Of a stretch of DNA of 64,000 bases, positions 21,779 through 33,155 are shown in pieces. Under the pieces are notes generated by a model. That model ran no database searches. It was not told the origin of the DNA and saw only the letters and a program-made list of their open reading frames with translations. The translations under genes were made by a program, and so were the position numbers. Positions within the stretch are counted from its first letter, which is position 1. Every line of letters starts with the position of its first letter. The DNA is from Karalla daura (Eukaryota; Chordata; Actinopteri; Chaetodontiformes; Leiognathidae), in contig CM055210.1 in NCBI GenBank assembly GCA_029224185.1, positions 10,595,021 to 10,659,020 of the forward strand, written 5' to 3'.

Positions 21779-23940
21779 AAACTGAGAAAAATGACTCACA
21801 GCTGGATCTCATTGTCTTTTTGATGCGGCGGTATCCGTTTCAGTCACGGCGCAGTTTTCATGGCACCATACAAGAGATAAGTAGGCCTTATACTCCATCT
21901 AGTCACGTAATGGACACATCAAATGGTACGTATGCAAGTGAAATGGAGTATACCGCAAAGGATGACAATCATCCCCCTTTTTAAGCGCAGTATCTGTGAC
22001 AGGTGGGGAGCAGACACTAATTTAGCATTTCAAAGCCTTTCCACTGTTCACATCCGACTTTATACCTGTAATCGCCAAGCACAAATATATTTTTAGCCTC
22101 CTGGATTCTGCCGTCCCCGCTGGCCGCTTCCCCGGGGAAATAAGCATTCCCGGTGCTGACATCCACAGTGTGTTTTCTATAGATCAAACAGGTCTGGTCC
22201 TGCATTGCCAAGGCCCTGAGGGTCCATGCTGCCAAGCACATGAACTGTCTTTGTTAATACCTGCTGGTCAACTATCAATAATACCTGAGAGGGGGTTTGC
22301 GCACTCTCAGAGGACTCTCAGACGCTCCGCACTGAGAAGCATCACATGGTAGTTTGAGGGAGTGAAGAAACAAAGCTTAATCTCCTGCATCTTGACGAGA
22401 CTCACGCGCTGTCTTTGCCAGAGATCAAATTTAGGTTCCTTCCCTCAGTTTTGAAGCTTTCCGTCTTCTTCCTTCCCACTCTCATCCTTTAAAAAGTCCA
22501 ATTAAGCGAAAAGTACTTGTGTGTGGGCTTCTGCTCAGTTCAAACAAAGACCTAATCATAGAGCATCACTGGTATTGTGGAAGAAAAAAACAGAAATGCA
22601 GCACTTGGCAGAGGGGTAAAGCATTGGCCTGGATTCTGAGGAAAAGTTTGCTCCACTTTCTCTCCACTTTTCACTGGTCTCACAGTGATTTGTGTTTGTT
22701 GCTCCAAAATCAGAGATCAGCACATTTTGTTTAATGTGGAAATTAACTTTCATCCTGTCATGCTAAATTTAACATGGTACAAAACAAGCCTTTTTCTAGC
22801 GAAGGGAGGAGAGTCGAACGATGCTGTTTTCTCTTCGTAGGAAACCTTCACAGAGAGGAAACAACAACAACAACGCGATGAAGAACATATATTAAATTCT
22901 CTTTCCCAGCCACCATTTTAAGAAGTGACTCACGACTTGGAAGAGAGGGAAATGTCTAAGTTTCTTCATTCAGAAATGAGGCTACCACGTCTCGCTCATC
23001 CCATGTGGCATCGGTTTCCTATCAGCAGCAACTCCGCTGCAGCAGGAAACGCGACAGGACCTCTGCAAAATACTGAATATTTCATTTACTCATGTGTGCG
23101 GGAACGTTTCTGATCCACACATAAAACCTGGAATGAAAAGAGCGCTCAAAATAAAACTCGAACAGGCCAATTAACTGGTCAACTTTGCTGTATTATAAAG
23201 GTGTGATTGTTATTGATTCTGGCAGCTAATGTTAAAGGTCAGCTGTTACTCCGTACTTACGAGATGAAACAGTAAAGTGAGGACACTAAACTTCCCTTTT
23301 TAAACACACATATGCATAGCTTCTATGAATGGTGCTTCAGGCTCTGCTGCCTGAGTGAAGAGCAGCCAGTGTTTGCACTGTGATCATTTCACAGAGCTAC
23401 ACAGCTTTATTCCCCTTAGCCATTTTAATCTCTCGGTAGACCCAGAATCTTTTCCTATGGGTTTAATTATCTGTAAGTGTTGAGAACGGTAGAAAGGGGG
23501 CAGTCTTAATGCATCCCGACCAGTGTCAATGCAATTTACAGTACGCTGCCAATCACAGAGAGATAAAGGAGCAATGCTTCATGGTAGGTTTGCACATTTA
23601 AGTTGCCATTAAATGGAGAACTCGACTTCTGCTATTTATATAAGAGCAATACAGAGAGAAAGGATGTGGGAGGAAAGATAATTGAAGGTGGAGAAAGAAG
23701 ATGTACTTGTGCGAAATAACGTGAAACCATGTTTTATGAGACTTTCTGAGTTATCTTGCAAGTTTCCCATGAGCCCACATTGGTCTTAACTTTATTTTTA
23801 ATGTACTTCTTGGTGAGTTTGGAAATGTGTACATTGAATACAAAGCCAATGGTGTTTATAATGTGTGAGAGATTTTGATTTTTTTTTAGATTTGGTATGC
23901 TAGCTCGTAAAATTTTACTTGATTTGCGATAAGTTTGTGT
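21779..23940. other. Unique non-coding stretch
   Basis: Includes a block at 22000-22330 with moderate CpG and AT-core texture that may be conserved. The frame at 22170-22352 is domainless. An 'acaacaacaacaac' short trinucleotide lies near 22861. Nothing gene-like is supported. Confidence 0.45.
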
Positions 23941-23952
23941 TGCAAAATTATT

Positions 23953-24003
23953 TGCAAAAATGTTTCATAATATCTTGCAAATGTTTCATATTATCTTGCA
24001 AAA
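23953..24003 (+). repeat. Short tandem duplication (about 22-bp unit, two copies)
   Basis: 'gcaaaaatgtttcataatat' and 'gcaaatgtttcatattatc' lie back to back, each closed by 'cttgcaaa'. It is a local slippage or duplication, not a dispersed family. Confidence 0.75.
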
Positions 24004-24549
24004 CTGTACCTTCAGTTTGTTTCTCCTTGTAGAGCAAAAATAAAGGCAGGAAAAATATGAGGTTTTCCTTGTCATCAATATTCAAGGGCACAAATTGTCA
24101 GCATGGCCTTAATAAATCTGATAACATCCTTTTTCACTCTCCCAAGTGAATGTTGAGTAAGATTACAATAAGAGATGAAACAGTGTTTGTAACACAACAC
24201 CTTTATTATTCATATGTTTCATTTTGATATGGCCTCCTCATTAATCTGGGCTAATTATGGCTGTAACACTTTGGAGAGTGGATAGCGGAAACATGCTTGG
24301 AGAGAGAAGCGCCTCCTCAAAGACACTCGAAACAACTACTGAGGCGATGTAATTTACAGCAAGCTGCCCTAGATAACAGAGGAGCTTGTTTGTACTCAGG
24401 CACTGGCTCTCATGTACACCGTTTACTCTGAACACACCTAAATTTTGCTGCATTTTAGGCACATCCCAGGTAAAATGAGACATGCTGTCATCCCCCATCA
24501 GTGGCAAAAATATCAGTGGTAAAGAGGCTATAAAAGAAAAATAACTAAC

Positions 24550-24720
24550 TCCCAGAACTCTCCCTTAAGCCACAGTAATTACATCACTAATACAAGAGCA
24601 GTGGAGTCATGATTAAAACATCATAACAAGCATCAAGAGGAATTATTTGCTTCATTATGATTTATGCAGAACAGGACGAGTTATGACAAAGATGTATTAG
24701 GAAACACTCTCCCATCAACA
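24550..24720. promoter_or_regulatory. Candidate conserved non-coding element
   Basis: 'ggagtcatgattaaaacatc' and 'gcttcattatgatttatgc' provide a MAF-like half-site and HOX/CDX-like TTTATG cores in unique sequence. There are no frames or repeats. Weak call. Confidence 0.25.
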
Positions 24721-24859
24721 AAAAATGTACTTAGGGATGCTTTATTGTCTGATGTCCTTCCCTTACTTAAATCTGTTAATATTTGTCGAGTCCAAGAAAG
24801 AGACGATGAAAAATACGGAAAAATCGACATATGAGGTGAAGTGCTGAGATGGAAGGATA

Positions 24860-25190
24860 TGGTTGAGGTACATAAAGAGCTAAATGAAATGAAATGGCGA
24901 AGCGATGGGGAAAAAAAACATAGTGATATCGCTGGTTTCCATAGTTACCGCAGCAATGGTACCGTAGGACTAATAGATAAACATTTAACAGTGATAAATA
25001 AAGGCCACTGCCTGCAGCACTGTCTCAGCTCGACCGACACAAAATTGAATATGCATCATATGGATATGAATATGTCGCTGAATTATTTGAGCCACGGGGG
25101 CATATCAATACGACACGGCTTTCCATGTCTGAGACTTATCGACTTCTTTAGGTTAAACGCACGCTGAAAACTACATTGTCAATATCAGCC
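24860..25190. promoter_or_regulatory. Candidate conserved element with RFX X-box-like and octamer-like sites
   Basis: 'gtttccatagttac' at 24935-24948 reads on the minus strand as GTAACTATGGAAAC, close to the imperfect-palindrome X-box bound by RFX factors. Near 25047-25072, 'gaatatgcatcatatggata' stacks an ATGCAT octamer-like core and an E-box CATATG. The plus frame 24841-25167 has no domain. Regulation is inferred. Confidence 0.35.
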
Positions 25191-25359
25191 GTCCTATAAT
25201 TGGACTAGTGGTAATTGTGCCAGCCAGACTTCACCTCAGAGACAATATGTACTTCACTAACTTCAGCAAAAAACACTAAATTCCCCGTGAGACCTGCTGG
25301 CAGACTGCTAGTAGCTCTTTGAAAGTAAGTAAGAAAATTTAATCAGGTTGTTTATGATC

Positions 25360-25790
25360 CAGTTTGCACATTAACTATTGATATCCCGAGCCTTGTGCGA
25401 TTACATGGCATGGTAAGACTAATTACATTATATTATAATACTAATTACATTCCTAAGGGTCGCATAAAATTGTTGGCTGTCATTTCCATACCAAACTAAC
25501 ATCCAGGGGGCAGGGTGTGCATAATTATCCTTCAAAATGAGATCTCTGTGTGTATTGGATTACACTGTACTTATCCAGTCTCTTTCTCCGCGCCTCTTTT
25601 CTCATCCGCATTGATTGCAATAATGCGAGCTGACGACTGTGTGAGCTTATTAAATAAGCAAAGCAGCCATAAAGAAAAATGTTGTGCTTGTATGCTAATC
25701 TACAGAGCATAAACAGGGTATAGTTTGCTTTCATTTCCAGAGTGGAGGGCCTTATTATTCTGGTTCTGCTGTATGACACTTCTGGGTTGT
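25360..25790. promoter_or_regulatory. Candidate conserved element with twin ACTAATTACATT sites
   Basis: The 12-mer ACTAATTACATT occurs at 25418-25429 and again at 25440-25451, 22 bp apart (two helical turns), with 'tatattata' between. Downstream, 'gggtcgcataaaattg' and 'gcataattatccttc' continue the motif-rich texture. The block is unique and non-coding. Confidence 0.38.
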
Positions 25791-28078
25791 GTCCCAGTAG
25801 AGAATCTCGCTGAAACTGGGTCGAATGTTAAATCGGCTGTTGAATCAAGAACAGAGCAGGAAAGCCTCAAAAGGAGGCTTGATGTTCCCTAAAAAAAAAT
25901 AAAAAGGTATCATGGTAACATAAGCATTTTCTTCTCATTTAATGATAGTTTCATCATACGGACTTGATCCGACACTCAAAAGCAGATTTGTTAATGTGTA
26001 AAGGAACATGAGAAATGCTTGTTAGTCGGGTACTAAATAATCACTTACAAATTTTGCAGCGCAATTCACTTGCTATGCCCTTTGAGCCGAGCGTTGTTAA
26101 GATATTTAAACATATTAGCAAAACAGCGTGTGCCAGAGGTCCAACCAAGTGCTGCGATTTCAAGGCAGCTATCGACACAGTCAATGGCGCAGACCTCGCC
26201 TGCTTTTCTCGCCGAGCGATTTGCATGTTCCCGGGACTTTGGCGCTGTTTGAGATCAGCACAGAACGAACCCGATGATAATATTCAAATATACAGTATGT
26301 GCAGATAATTTTAGAATCCTCTGTGCAAGTCACCTCCAGATGTAGCACCTCTGAGGCTCCATCTCAGCAGTGTCATGATGTAAATTGCTCCCTGATGCAG
26401 TGTCTCTCTTGCCTCCTGGAGCACGTTATTCTCAGCTCTGATGGGGGAGCAGAAGTTTGCCACTGAATCATATCGCACCCTCCTAAAGCCACCGGGTTTT
26501 TAAAGCCGTCGCATGAAAAGCGTTTTCTGAGTGTTTTTCTCCCCTCCTTTTCCCCGTATCGCATGTATCAAAACATTCTAGCTTGGAGCCGAGGTGGCGG
26601 AGTGACAAGCTACACATCAAGCGCAGCGGGGAAAGCAGTCATTAGAAAGCAGCTCTGTCAGGCACCAAGATGTTCCAATAACGTTACAACAATCCATGAT
26701 GAATCTTACCCGCGGTTACTCACAGTGGTAGATGACGTTGATTTCTGAGGGGGTTAGGTCACAGGGCGGGGGCTGATTCGTCAAGTTGCGCGTTCTCTGG
26801 TGAATAATGTATAAGCAGATAATGGGAGGTTTACTGGTGCAACACTTGCAAATAAGTTGCAAAAAAATGAGCCGAAGACGACAAACCTTGCTGTGTCTCG
26901 TTACACCATTTTCCAGTGGAGTGGAGATGTGGAGCTACGACTTATTCTGGAGCGATGTTCGTCCTGTCCTGGATGCAGAGTGAAGACCAAACGGTTCCCA
27001 CCCTCCAGTTTTCCTCCAGTTTTGGCTGAAATATTACATTTGTCTCCCGCGAAGGTGCAAACACTGAACATGGAACCGCTGAACTATTTTTTTTCTTCTT
27101 TTTCCGTTGGCTTGACAAATTGAGTAGACTTCAGAGGGGCCTGATAATTAGATGTTCCAGCTCGACAGTGCTTCACATGGTTTGACATGTGTTGTGACGA
27201 CTTCCAGCTGCTGCCATCAGGAAGGGTGTTTTAAATGCTTAGATATGAAAAAAAATGAAGAAGAAAATAGTGGCAAATGTGGTTTTACATCAGATGCCAT
27301 TAGTCAAAGTGCAGTAACTGGTTGGTTTACTTTGTGTATCGACCGATATACATACAGTATCTTCACTTCTCGGCTCCTAATCATTGTGACATTTGTGTAA
27401 TGGGTTTGGGGTCTGCTGCTGCCTATCTGCATCGCATATAGGGCACTAATGTATGTCTATCGAAAACATTTCTAGCAGTCTTTAGTGTGTGGAAATAAGT
27501 TGACAATCAGATGGACGAGTGGTTAGTAGTGCCGTCTCTAAGCGAGAAGGTATTTATGCAAGTTTGGATTTTTTCCTCGTGACTACGTGGGTTTTCACAC
27601 TGTCAGTTTCCTCCCACAGTGTAAAAAACATGCATTTAGGATGGCTGGAGGATGGATGTTAGTGAAATTTGAATAATACAGTTTTGAAAGTCTTCTTTCA
27701 GAAAACCATTTTGAGATGACTCACCCCCATTTACACATCACAATGGGCTTCAAATATTTTCTCCATTGTCACTGATTAGATATTTTTTTGACCTCACTAA
27801 TCTAAGATATAATAGCTGCTAACATTAATTCCGCCAAGCTTCTGTTGTAGAGGAAAAGACTAATAATAAAGACGGATGTGAGTGCTTGCAGCCCTTTGGC
27901 AAGGCTTTATATTGAAAAAACAAAACAAAGGAAGATACCAAGGTGATGCAGTGCAAAACAGCCCTTTCTATTTCAGGTCTCTTCTCTTTTATGGTCTTCA
28001 TGTTTACCAGTTGTCATGCAATCTGTGCAATCCCTTGAGTTTAGGTCACATCGCCCTGATTAATAATCTTACCAGACG
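25791..28078. other. Unique non-coding stretch
   Basis: 26000-26310 and 26480-26760 carry scattered CpGs and TAAT cores and may hold conserved sequence. On the minus strand near 26700-26755, an acceptor-like 'acctaaccccctcag' and two donor-like GTGAGT/GTAAGA sites occur, but only a 20-35 nt interval is bounded. The SINE copy at 27508-27650 lies within. No gene is supported. Confidence 0.45.
27505..27652 (+). repeat. SINE-like repeat, degenerate copy
   Basis: 'gacgagtggttagtagtgcc' (A-box region), then 'gcgagaagg', then 'gtttggattttttcctcg' (decayed B box), 'ctacgtgggttttcacac', 'cagtttcctcccacagtg' and 'aaacatgcatttaggatgg'. The order matches the head-to-tail family layout. The tail is absent. 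Confidence 0.55.
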
Positions 28079-28133
28079 GTTTCCAGTAAGTTCCTGGACC
28101 TCGCACACAATGCTTCCAGTAAGTTCCTGGAGG
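28079..28133 (+). repeat. Direct repeat of an 18-mer, 33-bp period
   Basis: TTCCAGTAAGTTCCTGGA is present exactly at 28081-28098 and 28114-28131. Each contains an AG|TAAGT donor-like core. The unit also has imperfect self-complementarity (TTCCAG...CTGGA). Confidence 0.8.
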
Positions 28134-28279
28134 ATCTCCAGGGTCTGTCCTCTAGCGGCCTCCAAGAAGGTTATCTGTCTTCTTCTGCCATTATACTCCT
28201 TAAAAGCAAAATGTTCATATGAGCATTTTGCAAGTCAGGCTAATAACTTCATAGCTATCTAACTAACCAGACAGACAAG

Positions 28280-28280
28280 G

Positions 28281-28379
<99 letters not shown>

Positions 28380-28395
28380 CAGATAGACAGATAGA
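28280..28395. repeat. (GATA)n microsatellite, about 28 units
   Basis: A long pure GATA array with GACA variants at its 3' edge (gacagatagacagatag). Three minus-strand frames read it as Tyr-Leu-Ser-Ile repeats and are artefacts. GATA/GACA arrays were historically noted in vertebrate, including sex-linked, repeats. Confidence 0.95.
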
Positions 28396-28594
28396 TTGAG
28401 AGCGACACAGTCGCCTGACACAGTGAGCAATAATGGGTGGATTGATATCCACAATTAAATATTGATTGAAGGAATATCACTCTTCTTTGCAACAGGATTT
28501 AGAGTCCTCATCTATATCAAACATATAAGCATTAACTGCTCTTAATCATCAGGGCAAAGTGTGATTCCTTTGTCTGCATTAGGCTAAACATCCA

Positions 28595-28965
28595 GATAAG
28601 TGGAGCCGAGGCAGATAGCACCACTACCTCTCCGGGTTATTAATTACAGAGCGAGAGATACTGAGCGCCGACCAGAAAAGTATCCGCGACCACAGTCAGA
28701 GACAAACAGGAGAGTCAGGTAATTTCAGGAACTGACACAACAAATGTATTATCCGGGCCTTATCTTAGCGGGGGTAAAACTGTATTCGGAGCACTCGCTC
28801 TGTAGATAGAGGAGGCTTAAATTGGTGCACGGGTCCACTGTGCTCCAATAGGAAACCACACAGACACGGCACAGAGTGAATCTGATGAGGTTCTGAGAGA
28901 GAACATGGAGGTTAGTCACGCTGATCACTCTCCCAGGAGACAATTATTTCAAAGCATAGTGGTGT
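28595..28965. promoter_or_regulatory. Candidate conserved non-coding element
   Basis: 'gggttattaattacagagc' near 28634-28652 is a strong homeodomain-type core inside unique sequence that also has 'ctgagcgccgaccag', 'gtaatttcaggaactgac' and 'cacgctgatcactctccc'. Frames are short and domainless. Confidence 0.33.
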
Positions 28966-29034
28966 ATGAAGCACAGATACAAAGAGGGCATTACTTGTTC
29001 TTAAAAGACCTCCTCTGTCTTGACCTAATGGCTT

Positions 29035-29310
29035 TGGTATGGATGTGGAGCTCGGTGCTATGAGTTCCATGTCGTAATTGCGGGCACACAGTTAACACAC
29101 TCCTACAAATCTCAAAGTTTTGCTGGCATGCATTATGCATTTCCCCGCATTCATACTTTAAGAAACAAATGCATTCCAGACACCATCTTCAGTTTGGTAT
29201 GAGTCGAGAATAACACCGGTAGCTCTCAGAAGAATAGTAATTAGGGCGTACACCTCGCGAATCGACATGCCGATATAATTTAATAAGGGGCGAATTCAGC
29301 TGAGGGATCC
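29035..29310. promoter_or_regulatory. Candidate conserved non-coding element
   Basis: Unique block with 'gcatgcattatgcatttcc' near 29126-29145 (nested ATGCAT/octamer-like cores) and 'gccgatataatttaataagg' near 29269-29288. A CpG-bearing 'acctcgcgaatcgacatgcc' lies between. Regulatory function is inferred. Confidence 0.33.
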
Positions 29311-30564
29311 GTCTGCTTTCTTGTGTGAGCGCTGCATACATTTTGCACATTCACACTTCAAAGTGGAAAGTTGACTTCCAGAATCACACGAGAAAATTCT
29401 GAATTCTCGCACAGAGTCGGCTGATCGGAGAAGAGGAGCTGCACGTTGCAGATTGTTACTTTTATCAAGCCTGCTTTGGAGACTGAGGCATTTTTGACAT
29501 TCGCGTTCCATAAACAACAGTTGGGGGTAAAAAATAGCATTTTTCCCTGTGTATCACTGAGGCTGATTCTCGCATAAAGAAAACGTGTCTTTAGTTGTCA
29601 AGCTGCTATGAGAGCCTTCCAGAAGGGCTGCAGACAAATATACTTCACAATGGGGATGGGGGTCTGCAACAGGCTTTCACGCACCTTTTTCTCTGCCTTT
29701 TTCTCCCTGTCGTAAACTCTGAGCCTCAACAATTCGGACCATTTTGTCCCACCTGTAAAATCTCCCTCCCAGCTGCAGAGGCTTCACTCTGTGGCCAGAG
29801 TGAGAGAGGGCATACGGCGTGCAACAATGTGGCGTCTCCAAATCACCAACGGGCAAACAGACGGATGGCATGCATCATTACTGTGAGTTAATGGAGCAGT
29901 AGTTAAGATTCTGCATGTATGCAGGCTCATGGACTCCATGTCCAAATTGTTTCAGGCCTCACATCCGGCATGGTAACCATGTGTGCGAATAAATCACGTC
30001 ACCGTCAATAAAATGTCCTTTCACTTATAAAAGCACAGAGACTTTTTGGGGTTTTTTTTTTGCTGTTGAAGGGGAACAGCAGAGGGCAAAATGAAGACTC
30101 TTAGCGAAGCAGGACGTCCAGAAAACATCAAGACTTGGATAATCTTGGAAAAGGCCACCAGCTGTTCCCGTTTGTCTTTAACAATGCATCAGCCTGATGG
30201 CAATTTCCACTCCATCACGGAGCTCGATTTCCAAAATGTGCTGCCAGACTATTTGATATTTATCGCGGAATTGGCAAGTGCTGTTAGCTTCTGTTCTGAA
30301 ACACACCAGCAGCCAAGACCCTGCATTACTCATGCACCCACAGTATGGTAGACTTTGACCCATTCATTTTGCCTCATGACTAATCACGCTGCCATCCTTT
30401 ATGTGGCCACGGGGATGTTTACAATTGATTTTTTAATCATGTAGAAACCCGAAAGTTCAAATAATGCTTTGCAAACTTTGCCTCGTATTAGTTGCTGTAT
30501 TAATATTAGAAGCAAGAAAATAGCACCCATTTGAAATATTAGGTTTGGTGAGCTCTCCTTTCAT
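29311..30564. other. Unique non-coding stretch
   Basis: Short frames (29595-29891, 30091-30351) have no domain or flanking consensus splice pair. A T10 run lies near 30051. Nothing specific is supported. Confidence 0.5.
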
Positions 30565-30670
30565 GTGGATTTCCATCAATCCATTATCTTACGCGCTTTG
30601 TACCCAATGGTGTTGCGGTGGTCCGCTGTCGCCAATCTCCAACCCTAACCCTAACCCTAACCCTCACATC
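30565..30670 (-). repeat. SINE-like tail-proximal piece joined to telomere-like repeats
   Basis: 'ccatcaatccattatcttac' and 'cgctttgtacccaatggtgt' followed by 'tgcggtggtccgctgtcgcc' match the tail-proximal end of the SINE-like family. It runs directly into four AACCCT hexamers. The remaining half of a copy lies at 30845-31000, with unrelated AT-rich sequence between. Confidence 0.5.
30641..30664 (+). repeat. Short interstitial telomere-like (AACCCT)4
   Basis: Four exact AACCCT units, the vertebrate telomeric hexamer in C-rich orientation, embedded in the SINE-like fragment. Four units could be chance expansion within 'aaccctaaccc' or a repaired break. Confidence 0.8.
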
Positions 30671-30844
30671 TGGAATAATTTAGCTTTACTTTGGTTAAAC
30701 GTCCTTTTATTGTTCATTTCTCTTTTTTCATATAAAAAATATCGAATTTCTGTGTTGTGACATTTGGATAGAAGTTTTGTTTCACATGTTTTATGTATCT
30801 AAATGAATGAAAAATACTTGACAAACAAACAAACACATTTTGAT

Positions 30845-31000
30845 AATCCCTGGACAGGTTTCAAACTGCGGGAGGAAACTGGAGTATCCATGAGAGACCC
30901 ACATGGGTAAATATGCACACTCCACATGGAAAGACTCTCGGTCCGGGATCCTTCTTGCTGTGAAGAAACAACCACCATGTAGCACCACCATTTTTGGAAA
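30845..31000 (-). repeat. SINE-like repeat, head-proximal piece
   Basis: 'gggaggaaactggagtatcc', 'gagacccacatgggtaaata', 'gcacactccacatggaaaga', and 'atccttcttgctgtgaagaa' match the family in tail-to-head order. With 30565-30670 it probably forms one copy split by about 175 bp of AT-rich sequence. Confidence 0.55.
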
Positions 31001-31180
31001 CTGGCGATTACACAAAAAAAACTGTTGTCAAGCCAGCTGATTCCTTCAACCAATAGACAATTTTAGCACATGAGGGATGAATTTGTTTGGGAGTCTCATT
31101 CAGCAGATGACCTAAAGTTTCCTTTTCCGCTGTCTGTCACACTTTTACCCATCATCCATGAGTCAAATCCAAAGCTCTGC

Positions 31181-31181
<1 letters not shown>

Positions 31182-31218
<37 letters not shown>
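31182..31218. repeat. (TC)n microsatellite
   Basis: Eighteen TC units. The overlapping Leu-Ser frame is an artefact. Confidence 0.92.
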
Positions 31219-31219
<1 letters not shown>

Positions 31220-31560
31220 CTGTCTTGTCATTTAATCGATGCAGATTTACACAGTCTTCCAGCCGGCAGACGACAAATGATTAGCAATCATTTTGTTTAG
31301 GTTGCTGCCGAGGGAAATCCAGCTCTCAGGGTTAATGTCCTGTGTGACACGAGGCGAAGGAGTGGAGGAGGGATCTCCCTGCCTATCTGCTGATCAGCAC
31401 TTTGTGGTATCCCTTCCTCTGGTGATTGATATTAAGTAAAGGTGCTGCCGATGCGGGAGGTTCGCCGTAATTGAAGGCAAATTATTTTGCGGAGAAAGTT
31501 ACTCTCTTCCCCGATGCATATCAATGAGCCGGCTGACAGCTCCACCTAATCAATCAGTGC
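31220..31560. promoter_or_regulatory. Candidate conserved element with AAATGATT dyad
   Basis: AAATGATT at 31275-31282 and its reverse complement AATCATTT at 31286-31293 form a dyad with a 3-bp spacer inside 'gacaaatgattagcaatcat'. It is followed by 'tttgtttaggttgctgccg' and 'cagggttaatgtcctg'. The block is unique, motif-dense and non-coding. Confidence 0.37.
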
Positions 31561-33155
31561 CGCCAGCCAGATCGCTCAGGTTCGTCTTGTCAGGTTTTTG
31601 GCTATCAAAGCTGGAGTTCTCAACTTGCCCGATGCGCCCATTTCTTGTCCAGAGAAAGCGCAAAGCGGGGCACTGCCAGGGCCAATTTTATCCCGAAGCT
31701 TTTGCTTTTTCACCTTAACTATGTAGGTGAAATTAACAAACTATCTAGAGCACGTCAGGCCTACTGGACAATCAATGAGATGAAATCAAGAAAAGGTCAA
31801 AGCAAAGTGAGTAAGGAGTTTTGAGGTCAATGTTTCCTCCTGATGGCAGAGATCCCCCCACCCCCACCCCAGCTGCTGTAATTGGTGGTAAACTGGACCC
31901 CACAACAATCATCTCCTCAGCCAATCAGTGGGGTAGTTGCAGTTAATGCTGTTCCAGCTGATCTAAATCTGAACAACTTTCTCTACACTTTAACAAGTGT
32001 ATTTGTCATCACCGGGAGGCGATGTGAAGGTCCTAGAAAACTTTCATAGTTAAATTATCATTTTTGTAAAACGCTTTCCATTGTATTTAGGACAAATTGT
32101 TTGATGGCAACAACCGAATAATGTCTATTGTGCTTGTGTTTCTGGGACGGGAAACCTTGCCAATCACAAAGTAATTCATGTTTTGGCTGCAGTTGCTTTA
32201 CCAGAATCTGGCTCTGCTCTACTCTAAAAAAAAAAAAAAAAAAAAAAAAAGAAAACTGTGTGAGACAAGAAGGGGAAAAAGTCAATAATTATAATGAAAA
32301 GCCCCTGAGAAATCTTGCAGACCATTAATAATGGGTATAATTTCCCCACTGGCCACTCTATTGCATGATGCTTGAAATATTATTTTCCCATGTTGATTGA
32401 AAAGAAACAGCAGCCCATAAAGAATGAAAACAAATGGTTTTTAAGGATGGGAAGAAGCAATACTTTGAAGCTGAGCAGAATTGTTCTTACACAACTCAGT
32501 TTCAAACAGATGACACAGTATTTCCGGGGCTTTAATTTCCAAAACTATTCCTGAACTGTGTCTACAGTATGTGTGACTCATAGCTGCTTGTAGATCCGGT
32601 TACGTTCCAAGACGCATAAATGCAATTAAAAACAGTGTGCTGTCAGCTCCCTGTTCTCAGACAGAGCTTTGCACATGAACACTATAACAGTAATAGGCTT
32701 TTGTAATAAACAACCGGGACCAAAACATGAAGAAAGAAAACAAAAACAAAAAAAACAAGGGAATGGGGAACTTTCACAAAGGTTAGTTTAAGATCTTTCC
32801 CACACTTTATAAAAGCGAGCACGCCTTCTCCTACAGATTTTACATTAACACAGGAAATGAAAAGCAGGTATGTCAGCAAGAAAGGGACCAAATCCTTAGA
32901 GCCCAGGTGGGAGAGGAGGGGGCAGATGCTAAGAAAAGAGATGGCGGTGGAAACTGTTAATGAATGGCTATTGGAAACTCTGGGCGGACGCTGCGTTGAA
33001 ATGCTTACTCGCCTGTGATTAATGACTACTAGGCTGCCGTAATAGGTACCACTGGGACCTCAGACACTGGCACCTTTTTATAGAATAGCCCCAAAAGAAA
33101 AAAAAAAGATGAAGTCCCCATTACAGTGCTTCTTCAAGGGAAAAAAAAGGTCTCG
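31561..33155. other. Unique non-coding stretch with an A25 run
   Basis: Includes C/A-rich 'cccccacccccaccccag' near 31855, the poly(A) at 32226-32250 and an A/C-rich patch near 32730-32760. Short frames are domainless. Nothing else is supported. Confidence 0.5.
32226..32250. repeat. Poly(A) run, 25 nt
   Basis: The longest homopolymer in the window. Upstream 'ctgcagttgctttaccagaa' is not a known retroelement body to me, so a processed-transcript tail is possible but unsupported. Confidence 0.85.

Noticed and set aside
26575..26640. tRNA-like phrase 'gccgaggtggcggagtgac'
   Set aside because: Resembles an A-box region, but no B box follows at the right distance.
26700..26755. Minus-strand microexon near 'acctaaccccctcag'
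   Set aside because: Only 20-35 nt bounded by competing donors. Chance is likely.
28280..28395. CRISPR-like regular repeat
   Set aside because: Tetranucleotide array without spacers, in eukaryotic sequence.
28255..28492. Three minus frames with Tyr-Leu-Ser-Ile repeats
   Set aside because: Direct translation of the GATA array in three frames.
32226..32250. Processed pseudogene tail
   Set aside because: A25 present, but upstream sequence shows no recognisable mRNA-like coding remnant.
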